64,000 nucleotides of DNA from Candidatus Bathyarchaeota archaeon (GTDB lineage Archaea > Thermoproteota > Bathyarchaeia > Bathyarchaeales > Bathycorpusculaceae), in assembly GCA_018396675.1 (NCBI GenBank), contig JAGTQX010000010.1, positions 1 through 64,000 of the forward strand, written 5' to 3'. The notes under the pieces were generated by a model that was given only the letters and a program-made list of their open reading frames with translations, had not been told where the DNA came from and ran no database searches. How positions within the stretch are numbered: the first letter of the stretch is position 1; every line of letters begins with the position of its first letter. Below are positions 50,234 to 58,918 of this stretch, piece by piece. Made by a program: the position numbers and the translations under genes.

Positions 50234-51613
50234 TTGGGTGCATTAACAAGAGCTGCTAAAAATATTTCGCGAAGAAAGATGCGCACATTACTGGTTGTAA
50301 TCGCTTTAGGTTTTTCAATAGCAATCATGATTTCCATACCCGCAGGAATAATGGCAAATCAGGAATCTATGCAGACGCTAAGTGAAAACCTCACCAGCAC
50401 AATCACTACAATGCAAGAGGAAATCAACAAAACAGCAACATTAATTGAATGCAGCACAACCCCAAATCAGGGTATGCAGACATTTAGGCCGGGTGGTGGC
50501 TTTTTCGGAGGTGTGAATGAAACTTTTATAAACGAATCCATAGTGGATGAAATATACTCTATTAACGTTAGTGGTGTTAGAGTCGTAAAGGATGTTATAC
50601 CTTCACTTGAGAAATCATCCAGCGAAAACATTACTGAAACGATAACTACACCATTTGGAAACCGCACAGTGTACAGGTCAGCTTATACCATAATTGGCGT
50701 CTGCCTCAACTCCTCAATCATCAGCAGCTACTCGATACTGCCAACAAACATAACAGCAGGAGAAAATCTTTCAGAAGGTGACAGCTGCTACGTTCTTATA
50801 AGTTCAAACTTGACGGAGTACTTTGAAGCAGGCGTCGGCGACACCATAACTATTAACGGCGAACTCTTCACGGTGAAGGGAATATTTGAATCCTCAAGCC
50901 AAACCCGAACCGTTTATATGAACATTTCCGACGCGCAGAGAATCACGGGTCTTACTGGAGAAATAAGCAAGTTATACGTGTATGTGGTGGATTCCTCCTA
51001 TGCAACTCAAGTGGCTGACGTTATAAAAGCGGCGTATCCAGAACTTTACGTGACAAGCTACCAAGACCGTTTAGAAAACCTTCAACAAATGCAGAGCATG
51101 TACACGCAAACTTTGAGCAACGCCGAATCCTCAATTGCTCAAGCGCAATCAACAGCAACTCAAGTAATAATCATAGCTGTTGCAGCCACAAGCCTAATTG
51201 TCCTATTCGTAATGCTGTACTCAGTTAGAGAAAGAACAAAAGAAATTGGAATCTTGAAAGCTATAGGTTTCAGCAACTGGAACGTCATGAGCCAATTCAT
51301 GCTTGAAGGTGTGCTTATAGGCCTAATAGGCGGAGCCACTGGAGTCTTAATTGGAAGCACAATTGCGCCGTTCTTGTCATCGTTTTTAATTCCTCAAATA
51401 AACTTGTTCGGTGGAACACAAAGACCGCAGGCTTCAGTGCAGATGCCATCAACAAACATTGTTGGGCTTCAAAGTTACACGACTGTTACACTGAGTCCAG
51501 AGCTTATTCTTCTGGCGCTTGGCGCGGCTGTTCTTCTCGGCGCAATTGGAAGTTTATACCCTGCTTGGAGAGCCTCTAAAATATCGCCAATCGAGGCGTT
51601 GAGGTATGAATGA
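50234..51613 (+). CDS. MacB/LolC-like ABC permease (FtsX family)
   Basis: 459 residues: N-terminal helix after NISRRKMRTLLVVIALGFSIAIMI, a large external domain with Asn-Ser/Thr glycosylation-like sites (50-310), then three helices around TKEIGILKAIGFSNWNVMSQFMLEG, ending AWRASKISPIEALRYE, the FtsX-superfamily signature. TTG 50234 has GGTGA five bases upstream. It overlaps the ATPase gene by 8 bases. These exporters transduce force to or move periplasmic-side substrates. Confidence 0.92.
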   Translation: MGALTRAAKNISRRKMRTLLVVIALGFSIAIMISIPAGIMANQESMQTLSENLTSTITTMQEEINKTATLIECSTTPNQGMQTFRPGGGFFGGVNETFINESIVDEIYSINVSGVRVVKDVIPSLEKSSSENITETITTPFGNRTVYRSAYTIIGVCLNSSIISSYSILPTNITAGENLSEGDSCYVLISSNLTEYFEAGVGDTITINGELFTVKGIFESSSQTRTVYMNISDAQRITGLTGEISKLYVYVVDSSYATQVADVIKAAYPELYVTSYQDRLENLQQMQSMYTQTLSNAESSIAQAQSTATQVIIIAVAATSLIVLFVMLYSVRERTKEIGILKAIGFSNWNVMSQFMLEGVLIGLIGGATGVLIGSTIAPFLSSFLIPQINLFGGTQRPQASVQMPSTNIVGLQSYTTVTLSPELILLALGAAVLLGAIGSLYPAWRASKISPIEALRYE

Positions 51614-52394
51614 GACTGTTTTGGAAACGGAGAAACTGGATAAAGTTTACAAGCTTGGAGGACGCAGCATCCGCGCACTTTCAGATGTCAACTTGCAAGT
51701 GAAGAAAGGCGACTTTGTCTCAATCATGGGGCCGTCTGGTTCTGGCAAAACAACACTGCTGAATATACTCGGCTGTCTCGACAAACCGACAAGTGGGAGA
51801 ATAATCCTTGACGACGTTGACGTTACCACTGTTCCAGAGAAAGAACTGTACAAGATTAGACGGTACAAGATTGGATTTGTCTTCCAGACTTTTAATTTAC
51901 TTCCGTACTTGAGCGCCATTGAGAATGTTGAACTTCCAATGGAGGGCACTGGAAAATCGAAAGAGGAAAAACTCAAAAGAGCTCGAGAATTGTTAAAGCT
52001 TGTTGGGTTGGCTGAAAGAGAAAACCATAAACCGCTCCGCTTAAGCGCAGGAGAACAACAAAGAGTCGCAATAGCCCGTGCCTTGGCTAACGGTCCATCC
52101 ATACTATTGGCAGACGAGCCTACTGGCAACCTAGACGCCAAAACAAAATACGAAATAGTTAGACTTTTGGGAAAATTGAACACGGAGCATGGAACAACAA
52201 TTGTGATGGTTACTCATGACAACGCCATCGCCTCACATGCGCGCAGAGTACTTTTTATCAACGATGGAAAGATGTTGTCGAAAGAAAAAATGGGCTTGTT
52301 CGCAAAAGAAAAATTAACGTGCCCAGCATGCGGCAGAGAGATTCAAATAACCCATGTTTTTTGTCCTCACTGTGGCAGAAAACTGTCAAATTAA
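51606..52394 (+). CDS. LolD/MacB-type ABC ATPase with C-terminal zinc ribbon
   Basis: 262 residues. Walker A GPSGSGKTT, signature LSAGEQQRVAIARAL, Walker B ILLADEPTGNLD, switch His TVMVTHD-like region. The end adds CPACGREIQITHVFCPHCG, a four-Cys zinc ribbon not found on standard LolD/MacB ATPases but common as a tail on archaeal proteins. Partner of the upstream permease. Confidence 0.92.
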   Translation: MNETVLETEKLDKVYKLGGRSIRALSDVNLQVKKGDFVSIMGPSGSGKTTLLNILGCLDKPTSGRIILDDVDVTTVPEKELYKIRRYKIGFVFQTFNLLPYLSAIENVELPMEGTGKSKEEKLKRARELLKLVGLAERENHKPLRLSAGEQQRVAIARALANGPSILLADEPTGNLDAKTKYEIVRLLGKLNTEHGTTIVMVTHDNAIASHARRVLFINDGKMLSKEKMGLFAKEKLTCPACGREIQITHVFCPHCGRKLSN

Positions 52395-52402
52395 AATGGT
52401 AG

Positions 52403-53632
52403 GTGAAAATTTTGGATTTTGTTCAAAAACCGAACGGAAAAAACCTTTCAACAATCCTTATCGTGATGATTGTGTTAATCAGTCTAGTTTCAGGTGGGCT
52501 GCTCGGATATTTAGCTGGCTATTTGACGTTTTCGAATAAAATCAACGATTTAAACAGCCAACTTTCAGATTTGCAGACGCAAGTGGCGAATCTCCAGCTA
52601 ACACAGACCATAATAAGCCAGAACAACACTTACATCCTCGGAGAAAATGCTTCACTATCAGAGCTTTACGAGAAAGTCAAAGAATCCGTTGTCGTCGTCC
52701 GCGGAGTAATAGTTCAGTACGACATTTTCCATCGCGCTCACTACACTCAAGTGCAAGGCTCAGGCTTCGTCTACAACCATACTGGACAAATGGTGATAAT
52801 TACAAACTACCACGTGATTGAAGACGCAATCAACATCACAGTCACGTTTATAGACGGCGACGGATACGCGGCAACGGTGCTTGGCTATGACCCCTACGCG
52901 GATTTGGCAGTGCTTTCAACAACGGCACCGCAAAGCGAACTGAAACCTCTCGAAATCATCAGTTCCTCAACATTAGAAGTAGGCGATATCGTAGTTGCAG
53001 TTGGTAACCCCTACGGGCTAGCGGGCTCAATGAGCATAGGCATAGTAAGCGCACTGGGCAGAACAATAACTGAAGAGGAAACCGGCGGATACCCAATCGC
53101 CGACATAATTCAAACGACGACGCCGCTTAACCCGGGCAACTCCGGCGGTCCACTGTTGAACCTTCAAGGCCAAGTTATCGGCATAACAACAGCCATAATA
53201 AGTGACTCGCAAGGTTTAGGCTTTGCAATTCCGTCGAACACCATACTGCGGGAAATCAGCCTACTTATAACATACGGTTATTATGACCAGCATCCTTGGC
53301 TTGGAATAAGCGGCGTAGACATGACCTACGAAATCGCACAAGCCATGAACACAAACGTAACTTACGGAGTACTCATAACACAAGTAATAAGCGATAGCCC
53401 AGCGGATAAAGCGGGATTAAAAGGCGGAACACAAACAGTGCTAGTTTCAGGAGAATACGTCACTATAGGCGGCGACGTAATAACAGCAATAAACGGCACA
53501 AAGATAACAAGCACTGATGAATTATCAGCGTACCTTGAGGAACACACCGCACCGGGGCAAACAATCACATTGACAATAGTTAGAAGCAACCAGGCGGTTA
53601 ATGTTTCTGTTGAGTTAGAAAAGCGGCCGTAG
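52403..53632 (+). CDS. HtrA/DegP-like membrane-anchored serine protease with PDZ domain
   Basis: 409 residues: N-terminal anchor (STILIVMIVLISLVSGGLLGYL), a coiled coil (DLNSQLSDLQTQVANLQ), a trypsin-like domain with the His (ITNYHVIED), Asp (DPYADLAVL) and Ser (NPGNSGGPL) triad, then one PDZ domain (GVLITQVISDSPADKAGL). It would degrade or refold misfolded envelope proteins. GTG 52403 or TTG 52412 (AGGTGA upstream) starts it. Nine bases after the ABC ATPase, so probably one operon. Confidence 0.94.
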   Translation: MKILDFVQKPNGKNLSTILIVMIVLISLVSGGLLGYLAGYLTFSNKINDLNSQLSDLQTQVANLQLTQTIISQNNTYILGENASLSELYEKVKESVVVVRGVIVQYDIFHRAHYTQVQGSGFVYNHTGQMVIITNYHVIEDAINITVTFIDGDGYAATVLGYDPYADLAVLSTTAPQSELKPLEIISSSTLEVGDIVVAVGNPYGLAGSMSIGIVSALGRTITEEETGGYPIADIIQTTTPLNPGNSGGPLLNLQGQVIGITTAIISDSQGLGFAIPSNTILREISLLITYGYYDQHPWLGISGVDMTYEIAQAMNTNVTYGVLITQVISDSPADKAGLKGGTQTVLVSGEYVTIGGDVITAINGTKITSTDELSAYLEEHTAPGQTITLTIVRSNQAVNVSVELEKRP

Positions 53633-53717
53633 ACCGCCAACTTTTATTTTTTGTGCAGCAAAATTAATATTTTAAAATTTGATATATTAACGGCGTGCTC
53701 CATGGGAGAATGTAAGC

Positions 53718-54533
53718 ATGGCCAGCAAAAAAATGGAAGAGGGATTCAGGCCAATTCTTGAAATTATTTCGTTGAAGGGAAAACGAGCGCTTATCACTGG
53801 TTCAGGCGCAGGTATAGGTCGGGCAATTGCCAAAAGATTTGCAGAAGCCGGAGCGGCATTAGAGCTTGTGGACGTTAATGAGCGAACATTGGAAGAAGCA
53901 AAGAAGGAGTTGATTCAGTTTGGCGTTGAAGTTAACACTTATAGAGTGAATCTTTCAAAAAAACAAGAGATAGATGATTTATGGGAGAAACTGAAGGGGA
54001 AAGAGCCTGACATACTTATTAACAACGCGGGGATATATCCGACAAAGCCTTTTTTGGAGGTTGACGAGTCATTTCTGAAAAGGGTTTTGGACATAAACTT
54101 AAACTCGGTCTTCTGGATGTGCCAACACATGATAAGAAGTCGGATGAAAAAAGGCGGTGTAATCATAAACATCGGCTCAATTGAAGCCGTTATGCCATTC
54201 AAAGAGGAGCTTGGGCATTATGACGTAAGCAAAGCAGGCGTAATGGTTCTAACAAGAGCCCTAGCCCACGAATACGGAAAAAACGGCTTCAGAATAAACG
54301 CCCTAGTGCCCGGCGGAATATGGACGCCTGGAGCAAAAAACCTAGCGAAGGACGCTTTAAGACTGAAGTTCAACGTGGTTAAGGCTGGCGTCGAATACAC
54401 TATGCGAACACCGCTTGGCAGAATTGGAAGGCCAGACGAAGTTGCATTAATGGCTCTGGTTCTTGCAAGCGACTTGTCAAGTTACGTTCACGGAGCCTTG
54501 ATACCGGTGGATGGTGGCTTCCTGTCGGCTTAA
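53718..54533 (+). CDS. Short-chain dehydrogenase/reductase
   Basis: 271 residues: Rossmann motif ITGSGAGIGRAIAKRF, NNAG in ILINNAGIYP, catalytic Ser region NIGSIEA and Tyr-x3-Lys in HYDVSKAGV. Asp at VDVNERT suggests NAD(H) preference. FabG-like, but the substrate is not readable. Lies alone before the archaellum operon. Confidence 0.92.
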   Translation: MASKKMEEGFRPILEIISLKGKRALITGSGAGIGRAIAKRFAEAGAALELVDVNERTLEEAKKELIQFGVEVNTYRVNLSKKQEIDDLWEKLKGKEPDILINNAGIYPTKPFLEVDESFLKRVLDINLNSVFWMCQHMIRSRMKKGGVIINIGSIEAVMPFKEELGHYDVSKAGVMVLTRALAHEYGKNGFRINALVPGGIWTPGAKNLAKDALRLKFNVVKAGVEYTMRTPLGRIGRPDEVALMALVLASDLSSYVHGALIPVDGGFLSA

Positions 54534-54554
54534 TCATTCGCTAGTTTTTGTTTG

Positions 54555-54565
54555 GATTCTGAATC
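54555..54565. promoter_or_regulatory. Palindrome gattc-t-gaatc upstream of the archaellum operon
   Basis: Five-base arms around one base, 144 bases before the FlaD/E-like start. The same gattctgaatc core occurs in the longer palindrome at 21383-21399, and a near match (tattctgattc, 60589-60599) lies before the archaellin genes. It may be a binding site of a shared regulator; the evidence is pattern only. Confidence 0.35.
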
Positions 54566-54631
54566 AGATTTTGTATTTTTTACAAATTTAAAATCTAAAT
54601 TTATAATATTTACAAATACTTATTCTTGCTT

Positions 54632-54643
54632 CATATAATTTAA
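54632..54643 (+). promoter_or_regulatory. TATA-like box of the archaellum operon
   Basis: catataatttaa about 60 bases before the first gene. The whole region 54.59-54.65 kb is very AT-rich, so the exact box is uncertain. Confidence 0.35.
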
Positions 54644-54698
54644 ATGTAAATCATGAATCCGTATAGTAAATCAGCAGTCTTCAAGGATGTTTGCAAAT

Positions 54699-55478
54699 AT
54701 GGCAAAATCAGAAAACGTCAAAAAAGAAGAACAAGCAACAGTGGCTGAATCAAACGAGGATAAACCGGAAAAACAGGAAATCGAAAAGCTAAAATTCAAT
54801 GTAGAAAAACTGTCTGAAGAGTTAAACACTGCAGTAGCAGAGCTTAAAAGATCAATAATTGATATACGGTCAGCAGTAAGCGAAATTGAAAATCCATTCA
54901 ACCTTTTACGTGTAATATCAAGCGAAAAAGACTTGAAAAAATTGAATGGTGAAAGACTCCCGCCTGGAGTTAAATCCCTAGTACTTGGAAAACCTGAAGA
55001 AAAAACAGAAGAAAGAACAGAAACATTACCAAAACCCACTGCGCCTTTAATGCCTGCACCAGTTTTTGCTCCTGACAAAGAAAAGGAAGCTTTTGAGGCG
55101 AAGGAAACCGCGGCGGCAACAACAGAAGAAGAGAAACAGCGCCCGAAAAGCGAGTTACCTCCATCTGGAACTGTTTACTTGGACTGGGTTTGGTCGCTTC
55201 TCGATTTAGGATTCTCGCCTGACGACATAAAACAACTTTCAGAATCTTATGAACGGTTAGGCTTCTTGCCAGAAGGCTCCAACGAACAAGTTTATTCCCT
55301 AGCAATAGCGGCTGAAAAAGCAAAATCTAAGGGACTCACAAGAAGCAAACTTTTGCTTAACATGTATAAAGCATCAGCAATTTCTGGGATGTGCATAGGT
55401 TTAGAGGACGTGAAACGGTTGATTTCAATAGCTGAAGGACGAGTTAGAGAGGCAAAAAATGCGAAAAGGGTTGCCTAA
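54699..55478 (+). CDS. Archaellum accessory protein, FlaD/E-like
   Basis: About 259 residues from ATG 54699 (AAGGATG eight bases upstream); ATG 54687 is the alternative. The N-terminal charged coiled coil contains DIRSAVSEIENPFNLL, a FlaC/D motif. A Pro/Glu/Ala linker leads to a C-terminal domain TVYLDWVWSLLDLGFSPDDIKQLSESYERLGFL, like the FlaD/E 'WL..L...G...l...l.yY..lGW' domain. In euryarchaea this protein docks the archaellum motor to chemotaxis components; none is encoded nearby. Its stop overlaps the arlG ATG. Confidence 0.75.
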   Translation: MAKSENVKKEEQATVAESNEDKPEKQEIEKLKFNVEKLSEELNTAVAELKRSIIDIRSAVSEIENPFNLLRVISSEKDLKKLNGERLPPGVKSLVLGKPEEKTEERTETLPKPTAPLMPAPVFAPDKEKEAFEAKETAAATTEEEKQRPKSELPPSGTVYLDWVWSLLDLGFSPDDIKQLSESYERLGFLPEGSNEQVYSLAIAAEKAKSKGLTRSKLLLNMYKASAISGMCIGLEDVKRLISIAEGRVREAKNAKRVA

Positions 55479-55978
55479 TGGGATTTTCTCTAACGCTATC
55501 GCACATCATAATGGTTATTTCCTCTGTTTGTTTAGCGAGCGCCTTCTCCGTATATGCGTTCTACACGGGAAACCTTGTTCAAAACGAATTGGCGCAAAAT
55601 GTTAACGACTACAAGAGAATAGTCAGCATGCAGCTGGAGATAGTCTACGCAACGATAGACAACTCTACAAACCCGCCGCACTTTGTAATCTACGCCAAAA
55701 ACATCGGATACCTTTCACTTACAGACTTCACCTTCTTGGACGTTTACGTCGGCGAATACGGAAAAGCACAATTGTTCCTTTACAACGCGGCGGCAGAGGC
55801 TGGAAGTGGACAATTTAAAGTGACCACAGCCAATGGAGACCTCGTATGGGAGCCGCGTGAAACAGTCACAATACGCGCTTATCCATTAAACAATGTGAAC
55901 GGAACAATTTTCGAAGCAAAGCTAGTGCCTTCAAAGGGAATAGGCAGCAGTTACCTCTTTCCAGCGCCGCCGTCTTGA
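55478..55978 (+). CDS. arlG: Archaellum stator-like protein ArlG (FlaG)
   Basis: 166 residues: one N-terminal membrane helix (LSHIIMVISSVCLASAFSVYAFYTG) followed by a beta-sandwich external domain. The gene order D/E-G-F-H-I-J points to ArlG, which with ArlF anchors the motor to the S-layer. The GFxLTLSHII start resembles ArlF/G. Distinguishing G from F rests on order, so the label could be swapped with the next gene. Confidence 0.8.
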   Translation: MGFSLTLSHIIMVISSVCLASAFSVYAFYTGNLVQNELAQNVNDYKRIVSMQLEIVYATIDNSTNPPHFVIYAKNIGYLSLTDFTFLDVYVGEYGKAQLFLYNAAAEAGSGQFKVTTANGDLVWEPRETVTIRAYPLNNVNGTIFEAKLVPSKGIGSSYLFPAPPS

Positions 55979-55997
55979 GGAGAGGAGGATTCAAGGC

Positions 55998-56522
55998 ATG
56001 GGGTTTTCGGTTACAATAACATCATCCATCATTCTAATAGCTATGTTCGCAATATCAACCTCTTTTCTGATAACGCTTTTCCAAGGATTAAAGGAGATAT
56101 CTTACATTGCTGAAAATTACGTTAGCCGTAACAGAGAAAAACTGGATGTTGCCTTGCAGTTGGAAGTGTATCCGGTCAACGCTACTTTATGCAACATAAC
56201 GGTAAGAAACACGGGGTATAACGTTATTTTCCTAGAAGACCAGTCAGGCTTCAAATGGAACACTATACTGCTTTCTTATGGCAATGAGTCTTTCTGGGTT
56301 TCCTACTCCATTGAGGATTATGAAGTTTTAGAAGTTAAGGTTTCAGGAACAAGCTATACCTTTACGCCAAACAGCCACAACTACATAGAGTCTGGAGAGG
56401 AAGCACTAATCTTTTTTAACATTCCAAGCGGAGCGCCAGAAATTCCCGTGAACGGGCTGGTTTCAGTTGTTTTTGTTACGCATTATGGAGTTGCAGCCAA
56501 AGCGGAGGCGGTTAGAGAATAA
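55998..56522 (+). CDS. arlF: Archaellum stator-like protein ArlF (FlaF)
   Basis: 174 residues, N-terminal helix (SIILIAMFAISTSFLITLFQG) then a beta-sandwich domain with NITVRNTGYNVIF and SYSIEDYEVLEV. This arrangement fits ArlF, which binds S-layer protein and restrains the stator. A purine-rich gaggagaggagg lies upstream. Its stop overlaps the arlH start. Confidence 0.8.
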   Translation: MGFSVTITSSIILIAMFAISTSFLITLFQGLKEISYIAENYVSRNREKLDVALQLEVYPVNATLCNITVRNTGYNVIFLEDQSGFKWNTILLSYGNESFWVSYSIEDYEVLEVKVSGTSYTFTPNSHNYIESGEEALIFFNIPSGAPEIPVNGLVSVVFVTHYGVAAKAEAVRE

Positions 56523-57223
56523 TGAAAGTTGTAAGTTTAGGAATTACGGAACTTGACAGAGACCTTGGCGGCGGAATTCCTCATCCAAGCCTCATATCTA
56601 TTGAAGGCGATTATGGTTCTGGAAAAACCATTTTTGTTCAGCAAATAGCAAGCGCAATGCTCAACACTGGATTACGAGTCTGCATCATAACAAGCGAAGC
56701 AACGGTTAAGGAGTATTTGTCAATGATGCGTTCCGTGAAACTCGACGCAGACGGCTATTACCTTTCAGGACAGCTTAACATTTACCCGCTACACATTGAA
56801 GGCGGAAGATGGAACGACTTCCTAAGCTCATTCTTTCTAAAAGTAACCTCAAACTTTCTCGAATTAAAAAAGCAATACTATGATGCCGTGATAATCGACA
56901 GTCTAAGCGTCTTAACAGTGAACACTCCAAGATCTGAGTTCCTCACTTTCGTTACAAGAATGAAAAACCTGGTGTCAGACGACAGGACGGTTGTTGCCAC
57001 TTTTCACCCAGAATTTCTTTCAGAAGACACAATCATGAAGTTGAGAGCCAGCTCAGATGTTTACCTCGTGCTGAAAAATGCTAGTATCTCCGGAATCGAC
57101 GTCAAAGTGCTGAGAGTTGTAAAGCTTTGGGGAGTAAGCGGCGAAAGAAAAAGCGCGATAACTCTTGAAATTAACCCGCAAATCGGCTTAAGAGTCATGC
57201 CGTTAAGCGGAGTAAAAGTGTAG
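56522..57223 (+). CDS. arlH: Archaellum ATP-binding protein ArlH (FlaH)
   Basis: 233 residues, RecA/KaiC-like: ELDRDLGGGIPHPSLISIEGDYGSGKTIFVQQI with the Walker A, VIIDSLSVLT as Walker B and an intact P-loop lysine. ArlH forms a ring on ArlI and acts as a nucleotide-dependent switch for assembly or rotation. TAATG junction with arlF. Confidence 0.93.
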   Translation: MKVVSLGITELDRDLGGGIPHPSLISIEGDYGSGKTIFVQQIASAMLNTGLRVCIITSEATVKEYLSMMRSVKLDADGYYLSGQLNIYPLHIEGGRWNDFLSSFFLKVTSNFLELKKQYYDAVIIDSLSVLTVNTPRSEFLTFVTRMKNLVSDDRTVVATFHPEFLSEDTIMKLRASSDVYLVLKNASISGIDVKVLRVVKLWGVSGERKSAITLEINPQIGLRVMPLSGVKV

Positions 57224-57232
57224 GAGGAAACA

Positions 57233-58918
57233 TTGTTGGCGAGTAAGCTAAAGCTGAACTTGAACCAAAAACTTCCAAGCTTCAAGCTGTCGTTGTTCAA
57301 GAAAGAAGAAGAGGAGAAAAAAGAAGATGAAATATGGCCATTCAAGCGGGAAATATGTGAAACGTTAGAAGAAGCATTAACCGCGCATCCATACTTGAAG
57401 ACGTATCTAGATTCGTTGCCAGACAAGCCCAGATACACTTTAAACATTGACTTGGAAGAGTACAGCAAAGAAACCAACATTCTATACCCGCTGGGCTTAG
57501 GAATATACACGCATATCGATATTGGCGGAGAAATTGGAAGGTACAATCTGATAGAGCCTGAAAAACCGGACAGTAAACTTTTAGACGAACTTGAAGCCGC
57601 TGTCGCAATGCTTGTTGGAGACAAGGAGTATAAGGAAAACAAAGAAAACGTTTTAGCTTCACTTTTTAGACAAGCCATCAAAAAGAAAATGGTTAAAATC
57701 CCCAAAGACAGAGACGAAGGCGCAATACTTTACCATTTTCTGCGGGAAAAAATTGGACACGGCTTTCTAGACGGTTTCTTGGCTGACCCATGGCTGGAAG
57801 ACGTGAGTATCCCAGGAGCAGGCAAAGTTTTCGTTTATCACAAGATGTTTGGCCATCTTGAAACCAACGTTGATGTGACAAAGGAAGAGATTAACAGGTT
57901 GCTGCGGAATATATCAGAGAGATATGGTAAAGTCTTAAGCTACACACATCCGATAATAGATATACACTTGCCTGACGGTTCCAGGTTCAACATAGTTTAC
58001 GGCGAAGACATAAGCCTCAGAGGAAGCAATTTTACGATTAGAAAGTTTCCAAAAGAGCCAATTTCGGTGGCGCAGTTAATCCGTTGGAAAACTTTTTCGC
58101 CGGAGTTAGCCGCATATCTCTGGATGCTTTTCGAAGTTGGAGTTTCAGCAATGGTTTGTGGAGAAACAGCTTCAGGAAAAACCACGACTCTAAACGCTCT
58201 CACCGCTTTCATAAACTCTGACTCAAAAATAATAAGCATAGAAGAAACTCCAGAAGTGAACCTGTTCCATAAGAACTGGATTAGAGAAGTAACGCGGCTG
58301 CATACTGGTGTTCCAGTGACAATGTTTGACCTTCTAAAAGCCGCTTTGAGGCAGAGGCCGGACTACATAATTGTAGGTGAAATTAGAGGCGAAGAAGGCA
58401 GAGTGGCCTTTCAAGCTATTGAAACGGGGCACCCGGTTTTGTCTACAATGCACGCTGGAACATTAAGTCAGCTTTTCCAGAGGCTTACTTCGCACCCCAT
58501 CGATGTTCCCAAAACGCACATTGATGGTTTAAACTTGGCTGTTTTCCAAGCGAGAATGGAACGAGGAAAACGGTTCATACGGCGAGTCACGTCAATCAAC
58601 GAGATAATAGGATACGAGTCTGATGAGGGCAGGCTTAATTATTTGCCAACTTTCATTTACGACGCGGACTTGGACAAAATAAGGTTTATGGGTTCAAGCT
58701 TTCATCTGGAGTCAAAAGTTCTCACATTTAGGGGATGGGGCAAAGAAAGATTAAGGGAGCTCTACGACGAGCTGAAAGCCAGAGCAGAAATCCTCACTTT
58801 CCTATCCGAAAACTTCCCAACATACACGGATGTTTGGAAAACATGCATTGCTGTCCGGGAAAGAGGTGTCTGGGAAGTTTATCGTAAAGTCAAAGAGATG
58901 AAGATTCCTTGGGAGTGA
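57233..58918 (+). CDS. arlI: Archaellum motor ATPase ArlI (FlaI)
   Basis: 561 residues, type II/IV secretion ATPase family: Walker A GETASGKTT, Asp box, Walker B IIVGEIRGEEGR and the His box THAGT-like STMHAGTLSQLF. N-terminal ~150 residues are ArlI-specific and acidic. It powers both assembly and rotation. Starts at TTG 57233 with AGGAGG five bases upstream. Confidence 0.95.
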   Translation: MLASKLKLNLNQKLPSFKLSLFKKEEEEKKEDEIWPFKREICETLEEALTAHPYLKTYLDSLPDKPRYTLNIDLEEYSKETNILYPLGLGIYTHIDIGGEIGRYNLIEPEKPDSKLLDELEAAVAMLVGDKEYKENKENVLASLFRQAIKKKMVKIPKDRDEGAILYHFLREKIGHGFLDGFLADPWLEDVSIPGAGKVFVYHKMFGHLETNVDVTKEEINRLLRNISERYGKVLSYTHPIIDIHLPDGSRFNIVYGEDISLRGSNFTIRKFPKEPISVAQLIRWKTFSPELAAYLWMLFEVGVSAMVCGETASGKTTTLNALTAFINSDSKIISIEETPEVNLFHKNWIREVTRLHTGVPVTMFDLLKAALRQRPDYIIVGEIRGEEGRVAFQAIETGHPVLSTMHAGTLSQLFQRLTSHPIDVPKTHIDGLNLAVFQARMERGKRFIRRVTSINEIIGYESDEGRLNYLPTFIYDADLDKIRFMGSSFHLESKVLTFRGWGKERLRELYDELKARAEILTFLSENFPTYTDVWKTCIAVRERGVWEVYRKVKEMKIPWE

